Part shown: piece by piece, positions 32,409-44,100 of the stretch
Layout of the letters: each line of letters opens with the position of its first letter
How positions within the stretch are numbered: the stretch's first letter is position 1
From: Plazaster borealis
Lineage: Eukaryota; Echinodermata; Asteroidea; Forcipulatida; Labidiasteridae
Length of the DNA: 64,000 nt
Direction: 5' to 3'
NCBI GenBank assembly: GCA_021014325.1
Contig: CM037467.1
Span: 13,789,273 to 13,853,272, forward strand
Made by a program: the position numbers and the translations under genes
The notes under the pieces: model-generated
Databases searched by the model: none
Told to the model about the DNA's origin: nothing
The model's input: only the letters and a program-made list of their open reading frames with translations

Positions 32409-35187
32409 GTCAAGGTTTAGAAAAAAACCTCTGCATCATTCTTGACATCACAGTCATTATCTACAGGAGGCATTCCTGGAGGTTTGAGCAGTGAAATTCA
32501 ACCTGAACATTCCAACCGCTGGACATTAATTTATACAGTGATATGCACGGCCTAACTCTACACATACTCATATTGGTGGTCGTGTTGTCCTCAGTCCAAC
32601 AGAATCCAACAGAACCAGCTGTTTTATTCTGATGGACTTAAGGTGATTCAGGAAAGAGACGAATATCAAAGGTGATTTTAACAAAATGGGTGTACACATT
32701 ATTTTGTGAAAAAATCTTTACAATATTTACCGATCAAACATAATTTTTGTAAAGAGTCTTACTTAACTCTGCAAAAACAATTTCAGAAATTATTTAACTT
32801 GATTATTCCATGTACAAAAATGTCTGCTTCATCCACGCATAGCAATACCAACTACCAGCCCCAAAATAATAATTTAGTGACAATTATTTTGACAGGTGAA
32901 CACAAATTTATGATTAGATTCTGTGTTAACATTTTTACTTTAGAAGTTACGGAACTACATTTACTTAATTTGTTTACAAAAATGGTGGAATTACTTGAGA
33001 CAACGTAATTTGAAATAATCTGGGAATAATACAAACTACATGTACATTTTTAAACTGTTAATTAACGGTGTTTAAATTTCTTCATCTTTTAAACATTTAT
33101 GAGGTATCAAAAACAGATACAAATATTTTTAGGTATTTTTATTTTTATTTTTTTTATGACAAATTTAAAAGACGTTCAAACTCCGACAAGTATATTTCAT
33201 TGTCGCTGGTATGTTATAACTATTACTTGATAAAAATTATCTTTAAAATTTTACTGAATCGAGTCTAGGCATGTAGTGGCCGCCATTTTGGTTTGGTTCC
33301 CTATAGCTAGTGGTTTAACAACTATAGCTAGGTCTCCATAACAGAAACACCAGTCTATTTTAGACCAATGCTTCAAACTGAATCAACATTATGGGATTAA
33401 GACGACAGCAGCTTTCAGCAATTTTCATCCTACAATCAAAGAACACACAAAATCACCAACAAAACTTAGCTGAAGACTTTGAAAAATGAAAATGGCTCAT
33501 TGTCATTCGGGCCACGATAAAAAAAAAAAACAGTTTTAATAAAAACAGAACTACCAATATCACAGTTAAATAGTATGCAGCCATATCAGTGTTTATGTAA
33601 ACAGGGAATTTCTAAAATATACACCAAATAATCCAAAATTTTCCTACTACATGTACAAACTTACAACTAAAATTCCAGTGATCTAGAGAGTAACTCTTTG
33701 AAATCAACCAATATACATCCAGTATGAAAAGTTTTGACTCCCTAACCTCTTTAAAAATCCATGTTACAAACTGGCTTTATGTAAAGTATTTATTTACAGT
33801 GATAAAAACATGGTCTGTTCTCCAGACTATTTTTGCACACTTTAAAATATGTTCATATAAAGATTACAAATTCCAACAAATCAATTCTACTGAACTACAA
33901 TCCGATGAAGTTTTTTAATTTACTGTTTTCATTTTCGCACCAAAATTCTACTTTGAGGAAAATCTATCTTAAGATGGTGCCGTACTAAGATCTGGGAAAT
34001 ATTTGATTCTACTTTTGAGTGTTTGTGAGAATGATATAACCATATGCACTTTTGTAAGAACAAGGATGGAATGACACAAAATAATCTAACTCAAAAACAA
34101 AAATTTAAACACTCAAACTTTATATTATATAAAAATGGAAAACTTGAAATTATAAACAAATTAAACTACATACAGTGAGAAAAACATTGAATGAAAAAGT
34201 AAAGGAAATGTAACAATTTAACCCTTTGGAGAAAAGGAAGATAATTATCTTCAAAAACCATAAATAAATAAATTAAAACTTTACGTTTCCATTTTCCAAA
34301 TCTTACAAAAATACATAAAATTAAAAAATTAACAACATATCAACACATTTCGTTAGTCTTTTCTTCAAAGCAGACTTTACAGTACTTTTGGTCATGAGCG
34401 AAATTCACTTTACAAAGTGAAAGGGAACATCAAAAACATCCAGCACAAGTTGAGAAAAAACACTGCTTAATGTTTTTGCAATTTTTCAAAATAAATCTCT
34501 ATGTACTCCTTTTGAGTGCTTGTTGATGTTTGTGTAATTCACAATAAAGAAAAACCTGGATTTATTTTAGGAAATGTTTTGAGATGAAAACAAAATCGAT
34601 CCGATTCCTTGAAATGAGAAATTAACTTAAATGGACAGGGCTATTATCAGTCCTGGGCTTACCCCTGGAGCTTTATCTAAACCTCGGCTTAGTCTCCGTC
34701 TCCAGCTCCAGGCATCGTTTGATGCTGGAAACACTGTGCAAAATATACACAGGTTATAAAATTGACGATGGAGCCTGAGCCGAATCCGGATCCAAAGCCC
34801 AGGTTAGGAAAAGACCCCAAAAGTGTTTTAATTGAACTCAGCCCAGCAGCCATCTTTGTTTGAGTTCATGAGAGTTCTAATTTTGGTTTTCACAATAAGA
34901 GACCAGACTATTATCGCTATTTAGCCTCACTCTGGTTACATTTATTTTATGGAAGTAAAACCAAGATGACTTCCCAACGAAAAGAATGATAAGGTCAAGG
35001 CAACTTTCCTGAGAAAAGGTCACATCCATTACACAATCTACACACCTTTTTGGGGGAGGGTCTCCTTAAAACCCCCATCCCACCCCTACCACTACCACTC
35101 TTGCCCCAAGAGTATTATCAGAGAATTATAAAGACTACAGCCTTCCATTAATTCCAGACTTAAATTTCCTGGGCTCAATTTGTTATT

Positions 35188-35575
35188 AAAGGGAGGGTAT
35201 ACCTTTGGTAATTACTCCAAAAAATAACGACCATAAAAACTTACTTAGTAAAGAGCACTGGAGGGCTGTTGATATTCTAAAACATTGTTAGAAACGACCC
35301 CCTTTGAAGTAATGTAGTTTTAGAGAAAGAGGTAATTTTTCAGCCACAAATTTGAATCTGAAAAAGGCTTCAGGCATGAAGCCTTTCTCAGGAATCTAAA
35401 AGCACAGAATTCTATGCAACAAGGGTGTGTTTTCTTTCATTATTTCCTTGCAACCTAGATGACCAATTGAGCCAAAACTTTCCAGGTTTGTTATTGAATG
35501 CATATGTTGGGATACACCAAGTGAGGATCCCCTAGTCTTTGACAATTGCCAAAAGTACACCCTGCCTTTAAGCAG
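35188..35575. mobile_element. TTAA-type MITE
   Basis: It starts TTAAAGGGAGGGTATACC and ends GTACACCCTGCCTTTAA. The inside shares the CCAAAAACTTTCCAGGTTTGTTATT and CCCAACATATG words (inverse) with 36265-36635. Confidence 0.6.
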
Positions 35576-36264
35576 AAAATATAGCATAGCAAGTTTCTTT
35601 ACATTACTTTTTTGCTTGTCACCTGTTTCTGCTAAGCAAGTTTCTTTGCGCTTACCAGGTTGATGAAATGGGGTCCAGGTGTTTACAGTTTTAGTTACCT
35701 TAGAGAAACAATGAGGAAAACTTATTTTGGTTTCAACCTTTCACTTGTATGTGATAAGCGCTGTATACTTTCCGTTCAGCGACAAACAAATCAAATTCAA
35801 AATCCTCTTGATCATCTGGAAATCTGGATATCCATCAACTCCCAAACCCCATTAACTCTAATCCTCACCATAAACCCATGTGTCCATTATGCATTGCGTG
35901 TATTGCGTAAAAATGAAAATAGACGCCCAGCAACGCGCATACTTCCTTGTATGTGAATTGCTTAATAATGCGTGTTGTGAATCCGTACAAAAGAAATATG
36001 CCACTGGGAGCGATTAAAACGGATGACAGACGCAATACGCATTAGAAATGGGTAGACGGATAAAAGCATATAATATTGGTAGGTTTGAGTGGCCTACATG
36101 TAAAGGTTTTGACATTATCAGAAGTGCTAATAAAATGAGACTGAGACCATGTCTGAATTGGCGGCTACAGCTACGGCAACGGCTGGATCGTCGCTTCATG
36201 ATTGGCAGGGGCCAATAAAACCAAAGGCACCACCGTCAACAGGGCTTTATTTCATAGAGCTGCT

Positions 36265-36635
36265 AAAAGGCACTGAACACGTCTGGTAATTGTCAAAGAC
36301 CAGTTTTCTCACTTGGTGTATCCCAACATATGCATAAAATAACAAGCCTGTGAAAATTTGGGCTCAATTGGTCATCGAAGTCGCAAGAAAATGATGAAAG
36401 AAAAAACACCCTTGTTGTACAAATTTGTGTGCTTTCAGATAGGAATAAAACTTCTTGCAAGAAGTTTTTATTATTTTAGTGAGAAATTACCTCTTTCTCA
36501 AAAACCACGTTACTTCAGAGGGAGTCGTTTCCTACAATGTTTTATACTATTAACAGCTCTACGTTGCTTGTTACCAAATAATTTTCTATGCTAATATTTG
36601 TTTTGAGTCATTACCAATTGTGTACGATACCCTTA
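36265..36635. mobile_element. TTAA-type MITE, close relative of 39032-39405
   Basis: Nearly identical over 370 bp to the copy at 39032-39405 (AACATATGCATAAAATAAC; CTTGCAAGAAGTTTTTATT). The left end is slightly altered. The internal TTCTTGCAAGAA is palindromic. Confidence 0.75.
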
Positions 36636-36808
36636 AGCACAAAAAGTAGCTAAGCACAACAAAATTATGCTTACCAGAATAAGGATACCAGCCAAACTAC
36701 CATGTCATGTGTACAATTTGTGACTGGTATCCTGCTCATTTCTGCTGAGCAGAAAATTGTTAAGCAAATTGTTCTGCTTAAGCAGCTCTATGAAATTGGG
36801 CCCTGATT
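36634..36808. mobile_element. Foldback MITE, TTAAGCAC family
   Basis: It starts CTTAAGCACAAAAAGTAGC and ends GCTTAAGCAGCTCTATGAAA. It is an inverted relative of 20478-20668 and abuts the preceding MITE. Confidence 0.6.
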
Positions 36809-37399
36809 TGGAGCAGGTAGGGATGTTCAAGGTGAGCGGATCACAAATTCATCTTAGTCTATTATTACTTGGTGTGCTTGCCAACCAAGTCCCTTTTTTC
36901 TTCTACAAGACTCCTCAAGACGGCACTTATCACACATTGGTGTAAGGGTAAATCCAAAATAGACAGTCTTTATCCCCACTGTAATTACTTCTTCAGATAA
37001 AATAACTAAATAGTCAAAATACTTCCATATACTGAATGAAGTGGTTGTGTCTCCAAAAATAGTTATGATAGAAGTCCTACCCCTTCATACATAACAAACA
37101 AAGATCTACTTTTAACCTCTAGTCTTCAAGTATTTTTTACAGGTATATGTACTTTTTTCCTGAGAATTATTTGTTTTTGTTTACTGTACATATTCATGTC
37201 ACATAACATGACATGTGAAAAAATATACATAGTTCTGACTTCTGACATTTTATACACCATCCGTAAGAGTGGAGATTTATTTTTTAAAATGGGACGTCAT
37301 CCTAAATCAAACTGCAGAAGGTACCACATTGAAAATTAAATTCCTGTAATGTGAAATAAAACTGCCCCAGGCAAGGTGCTTTTTACAGCAGCTTTGGAA

Positions 37400-37708
37400 A
37401 GTATAAAACATTTTGAGAAACTGTTCACTTCGAAGTACGGTGGTTATGGACAAATATATCACTTTTTATCCCCAAAAAATTTAATCTGAGAAGCGTTACT
37501 GACAGTAATGTTTCTCAGATTGTGTATTTCAATTGCAGATTATTCTTTCTGCGTGGACATAACCGCTCCAGATTTTCGGCAATATCTCAAAAACGCTACC
37601 ACCTTTTGAAATGAAATTTTCACAGGTTAGTTTTATGGTATACATCTACAACTATATAGGATTGAAACAGTGGGTTCCAATTACCAAACGTCTACAACCC
37701 CTTTAAAA
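37400..37708. mobile_element. TTAA-family MITE fragment
   Basis: CAGCTTTGGAAAGTATAAAAC, the TCTGAGAAGCGTTACTGAC hairpin, TGCGTGGACATAACCGC and ACCAAACGTCTACAACCCC match the family at 48327-48702. Confidence 0.55.
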
Positions 37709-38141
37709 AATGACCAATCTTTTACCAATGGCATACATAGTCTTTCAACAAATACTAATTTCTCTTTTAGGGACAAGTAACAAAATTAAATGTACTAGCT
37801 GATCAACCTTTCTTCAAAAAAATGTACACAAATTGAAGTGTTTACTAAACAAACGAACAAACCAATAATTGATATGTAAAAAAAGTCCTAATTAGGTGTA
37901 AAATTGTACAGTTTGGCACAACAGTTCAAAAAATAATCGGGTACTTATCAAAAACTGTGACAAAGGGAACAATAAAAATCAACACTATGAATTTCAATGA
38001 CTAACTTCAGAAGCAGGAATATTTAAAGCCAATTGAAAAAACTATATATAAAAAATAAACATAATTAACTAGAAATTATAACTTGATAACTAGCTGAGGG
38101 TTGTCACTTACTTCATGTTGAACAGGAAGGCGAGCTAAATG

Positions 38142-41100
38142 CTAGCTCTTGTCTTTGGAATTTGTCTGTCTCCTCTCGCCTCTCGGACTCTGAAAAAAAA
38201 AAAAAATGGACAATAAAATTATCTCAGGATTTGTAAGATGCAATAACCCTAGTAATGCTGACATAACTTGCAGCTATGGACACTTGATAAAATTTGCATC
38301 ATTTCCGACAAATTGGAGCCATTACTTTGTAAATTTCAGATTATTCAAAAAGGAATAGCGTCCAAGTTGGAGAATGCTGTACCAGCTCTTACAATCGGAA
38401 AAAAAGTCAAAGTAAATATAAGGTTGAAAAAATGTTAATTCAAGAAAATTCAAAGATTATTAACGGATTCCCCCACCCCTTAAAGGTATTGTACACTTTT
38501 GGTAACAGCAATTTGAGCTCAATTGGTCATCGAGATTACGAGAAAACAGTGAAAAGAGACCTTATGTGTTTTCTGTTTTTTTCAAAATATCGCGCGTGAT
38601 AAAAACTATTGTTTTACTCATTTCTCAGAAACGATAGCATTTTAGGCAGAAACATTTTAAGGAACCCTTTCAACCATTACTTATACTTTAAATCATGTAA
38701 GTTGTGTGTGAATCTGTGAACATTTGTGTTTTTCGATCTTACCAATAGTGTACAGGGCCTTTAACTCATTCTATTTATAGACTGATGATGTCATACCTTA
38801 GGCCTACTCGTACTCTGTGACTGAGTGTGCCCACTCAGTGTTTGTAATTCCCCGTTGACGGGCATAAGGGATGCTGCTGTTGTGGCTGTTCCAATGCCAG
38901 TGGGGAGAACGACGGAGAGACCTAACCCTGGATTTTGAGTTTGCATCATTTGGTACACCAGCTGCTGATGTTGCTCCTGTCAATGACAACAAAGAAATAT
39001 TTGTTTGTTTGCTCAAACATTTTATCCAGACTTAAAGGCACTGAACACATTTGGAAATTGTCAAAGACCAGTGTTCTCACTTGGTGTATCCCAACATATG
39101 CATAAAATAACAAGCCTGTGAAAATTTGGGCTCAATTGGTCATCGAAGTTGCAAGAAAATGATGAAAGAAAAAACACCCTTGTTGTACAAATTTGTGTGC
39201 TTTCAGATAGGAATAAAAACTTCTTGCAAGAAGTTTTTATTATTTTAGTGAGAAATTACCTCTTTCTCAAAAACTACGTTACTTCAGAGGGAGTCGTTTC
39301 CTACAATGTTTTATACTATCAACAGCTCTCTGTTGCTTGTTACCAAGTAAGTTTTTATGCTAATATATATTTCGAGTAATTACCAAACGTGTACAGTGCC
39401 TTTAATAGAAAGGTTGTATCTGGCACAAAAGACGCTTCATGAAAACAGGCCCCAATTTCACAGAGCTGCTTAAGCACAAGAAGCAGCTGAGCACAACAAA
39501 ATTACGCTTACCAGAATAACGTCAACATCCAAAACACCATGTCACATGTACAATATATGACTGGTATCATGCTCCTTTTTGCTAAGCAGAAAATTGATAA
39601 GCAATATTTCCTGCTTGGGCAGCTCTATGAAATTTGGCCCAGGTTGTATCTAGGCACCATTGGGTGTGTACATCAAGGAAACTGATGTTGCATTTGCTTA
39701 TACATATCCAGAGGCAGTGTGTCTAATTATGCAAATATGATGAATAATCCAGGTTGAGAATCATTGCTGACAAAAAAGTCTGCAACTAGGATCCAAATAT
39801 AGGGGGTAAATTGAAATGATGGTATTTCCACCTGTTGGTAACCCCTGGGGTTTAGATTTCACAGAAACAATGTCCTCAGCACTTGAGAAGTAGATCAAAA
39901 AGCAAGATTTCTTTGCATGTGGAAAAAATAACAGCTGATTTCTTCACTAGGCCGACTTAAAAAGTCTGAATTCAGATAAAAGTCTGAATTTTTATCCCTG
40001 ATAATCAAAAGACGGCTTAGGCGTCATTGGGTGTTCGTGTACAGTACATCAAGGATAGAGATGTTGCATTTGCCTAGATACATATTCAGAGGGGGTGTGT
40101 CTAATTATGCAAATCTGACGAATAATCATAAGTCTATAACTTACAGGTGTAAGATGCTGCTGAACCAGTGCATTAAGGTTTTGATGTTGTAAGACCATTG
40201 CTGGATGAACCAGTGGATTAACCCCTGGGAGCTGAGTGGGCTGGTCACGACTTGTACTGTCACGACTAGAATGGGACGACTCCGTACTTGTGCTGGGGGG
40301 AAAAAGAGCGTACAAAGTAACTGGTTAAGCACTCGTACAGAAACCCAGAAGTTGAGGGTTCAAGTCCTAGGTTCTAAGGGTCACTGTAATTCTTACCCAG
40401 TCAATTGCTAAAGACATAAACTTATCTTCTTAAAGACACAAGCCAGAAAATGACTTTTAAATGAAGGTACTGACAATTTGATTAGAAGATTGGTTTACTT
40501 GATTTCTAGAAAACTTACCTGTCCCTTGATGGTACTCTTTTATGACCTTCTGACCCATGGCCTGATGAACCTTGACCCAGTGATGTCTTGACCATTACTG
40601 GGGTCATCCGCTCCTGGCTTGGGGTCATACGACCCTGCCCATGACCTGGAGTAAGTCGACCTGGAGGTGGGGTTGCCTGCCCATGACCTGGGATGACCTG
40701 GACTGTACCATGGGAGGATGAGGACACAGGGGTGGAGGAATGGGAGTGGGCTGGGCTATGGCGGGAAGACTGTGAAGAGGGAATCGGGCTTGGCATGATG
40801 GGAAGATGAGATAGGCCGTTGTTATGCGGAGTACTGGAAGGGTGGAGTGACGACTGGGAATGATTGAGATTAATGGTTGGGTTGCCGTGAGAGTGGGAGA
40901 GGGCTACCGATGGAGACTGGTTGTACGAGTGATTTAAGGACTGATTGAAGGAGTGGCCCAGGCTTTGTGTACTGCTCCGACTGCTGTTCAACTCCTTCAA
41001 GAAAAAGAAATCAAAATAAACATTGTTACGAGAGAGCCCTCTCATTGGAAATCTCCAAAGAAGACTATTTACATCTCTGACGAATCAAACTCAATCTATA

Positions 41101-44100
41101 AATTCCATTATCAACCTTGCATATCTCACACAAAAAAGCATAGTCACAGATCCGACATAACAAAAAGTTACCACGAGTGTGCAGTTTTGTTGTTTTCATT
41201 TATTCTAGTTGTAAAGCCAAGGACTCTCAGAAAAGCGTACTTAAATCACTGTACTAGCTAAGAACCCATTGCAAGAACCCATTGAAAGGAACAAAATAAG
41301 TAACCAGTTCCTTATTGAAGCTCTACATAAGCAACTTAAAAATGTCTTCCCACCCTTTACACCATTCCCTCACTCAAGCACATCCTTTCAAATCACTTGA
41401 TATAAATACCTGGCTACTAGCACTCATGGTTGTCCCATCTGAGTGTATCACATTGTTAAACCTTGGACTCCGTCTCGAGTTCTCTGGGGACCCTCCCTGG
41501 TTCAGGGGCCTCGCGAGTCGCAGGTTGACGGCAATAAGGTGATCCCGACGTTGGACAAGAGAGGTCAGGTGCTCTTCTAGACGGGTGTTCTCTTGCCGTA
41601 TTTGATACAAGCAAGAAAGAAGGGATGCAACTGTGGAGGACAGGCAAGACAGCGTTAATCCGTCAGAGGTTTGCTGTAATTCATCATGGTTTGAAAAATA
41701 TTACATAAACTTTTACAGGCAATAGGCTTTCTCAGATGACGTCACTATTTTATTGCTCAGCACACTGGAGTATTTGAACGCGCACATCACACATATTATT
41801 AGAACTGCGCAAATTGCGCTACGAAAGGCAATACTGGATAGCACTATGCAAATGCATCCTACGTAGCAAACCTCCCGCATTGCTAAGGAAACATAAGGAT
41901 GTGATAAACTCACTGTCAAGATGAGTGGCTTGATGCATCAGGAACTCCGACCCTTGGTCCCACTGTCTCTCAAGAAGTTGCTCCATGGTTTCTGGCATAC
42001 CAGACCTTAAATTCAAAACAAAACCAAATCACTCAAGAATATCTTGTGTTGACTGTTACACAACAACAACATAATGTTTAAGTTTATGCCCCTTTGAAAG
42101 TAGCATGAAAGGGGTTCAATGGGGGCAATCCTACCTTAATACGCTTGCCAGTAGTTATAATAATAATAATAGCGCCAAATTACCAAAGGTGCAAGGCGTT
42201 TATAAGGGAGAAAGACTAAAGTAATGGGGACAACCAGCTACAAAGTGGAGAACAGGTGAGTCTTGAGACCCTTTTTGAAGGACAAAACAGTCTTAGTGTT
42301 TTTAATGGGGACAGGAAGACCAGTGTATAGGCACGAGGCAGCAGTGGAGAAAGCTCTGTCACTGGCTTATTTGAGGGAGATAGCATCATAGTTTCGAAAG
42401 GGAGTACAGGCAGTTGTCCTTTTGGGGGGTTTTTAGAAGAAAGAGATAAACATTTTGATGGTGGTGTTCAACTGCAGATTTTAGGTATTGGCCTCCCACC
42501 AGGTTTTCAAGCGAACATTTGCTGTACAGTAATAAGAAATAAACCAAACAGTACTTACGATTGGTTGGTCTCTTGATGTTGTCTGTGGTTGAGCGACGAA
42601 AGCCGAGACTGAGGACCAATCAGTCCACTCTGCCCTGCCATGTTAAATACATCCCTGATTGCTGAGTCTTCTAGCGAGACAACAAGAAACAAATGCTGAT
42701 TTCAAATGTTTAATGGATAAGTGACAGGGCTTGTTCTTAAAACTAGCCTAAAAACCTGGGCAACTCAAACTTCTTGAGGCAAGTAAACACTAACGGCAGA
42801 TTTTACGAGCCCAGTGGGCTACTTAAAAATAAAATTAAAAAACAAGTTCCGAATGGGGATTTTTTTAAACACTTTAAAATGAAAGTATTCTTTGACTAAT
42901 TAAATAGAATACGAGGAGTGGTGACACTTACATTTCACCGAAAAAATGATGAGAGTTTAGGATGAATCTCTCATACAGTACATGAGAACTGTTTAAGGAC
43001 CCGTTTTTTAAAGTAAGTAGTGGAGGGGTATCATCTTTTGCCTTTTTTATCTTCAGTACAGGATCTGGTTCAAAAACCAAGACAGATAGGTTAACTAGTA
43101 GCAGGGAGGTTTAATAGTATAGCAGGGAGGTTTACTAGTGGGTTTACTGGTAGTGGTAGCAGGGAGGTTTACTAGTGGGTTTACTGGTAGTGGTAGCAGG
43201 GAGGTTTACCAGTAGCAGGGAGGTTAACTAGTAGCAGGAAGGTTTACTAGTAGCAAGTAGGTTAACTAGTAGCAGGGAGGTTTAATAGTATAGCAGGGAG
43301 GTTTACTAGTGGGTTTACTGGTAGTGGTAGCAGGGAGGTTTACTAGTGGGTTTACTGGTAGTGGTAGCAGGGAGGTTTACTAGTAGCAAGTAGGTTAACT
43401 AGTAGCAGGGAGGTTTAATAGTATAGCAGGGAGGTTTACTAGTGGGTTTACTGGTAGTGGTAGCAGGGAGGTTTACTAGTAGCAGGGAGGTTTACTAGCA
43501 GCAGGGAGGTTTACTAGCAGCAGGGAGGTTTACTAGTGGGTTTACTGGTAGTGGTAGCAGGGAGGTTTACTATTGGGTTTTTCTGGTAGTGGTAGCAGGG
43601 AGGTTTACTAGTAGCAGGGAGGTTAACTAGTAGCAGGAAGGTTTACTAGTAGTAGCAAGTAGGTTAACTAGTAGCAGGGAGGTTTAATAGTATAGCAGGG
43701 AGGTTTACTAGCGGGTTTACTGGTAGTGGTAGCAGGGAGGTTTACTAGCAGGGAGGTTTACTAGTAGCATGGAGGTTTACTAGCAGCATGGAGGTTTACT
43801 AGCAGCAGGGAGGTTTACTAGCAGCAGGGAGGTTTACCAGCAGCAGGGAGGTTTCCTAGAAGCAGGGAGGTTTACTTGTATAGCTGGTTGGCTTACTAGT
43901 AAGCAGGGAGGTTTACTAGTAGCAGGGAGGTTTACTACTAACAGGGAGGTTTTTATAGCAAATTTCAAGGGAACTTACCATTATTTGCTGTTGGATTCAA
44001 GAAGTTAATCATTGAGGATCCCGAGGATGGAGAGTTTAAGCCACAGCTACCACCAGTCCCACTAAAACTTAATCTTGGCATGGACAAAGCTTGAGGACTT

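Larger units (their letters stand above)
30521..38141. other. Repeat-rich region; may include the AF10 3' UTR
   Basis: No coding exon supported. Besides the repeats listed separately, 32650-34640 and 36960-38140 are AT-rich with no structure I can name. They could hold a long 3' UTR of the AF10 gene, whose stop codon is at 38142; several TTTATT (AATAAA on the minus strand) words are present but none stands out. Confidence 0.4.

Noticed and set aside
32120..32494. Overlapping open frames rich in Ser-Gln, Arg-Ala or Ala-Leu on both strands
   Set aside because: They are translations of a GAGCCA hexamer microsatellite; open on both strands with no splice or start context.
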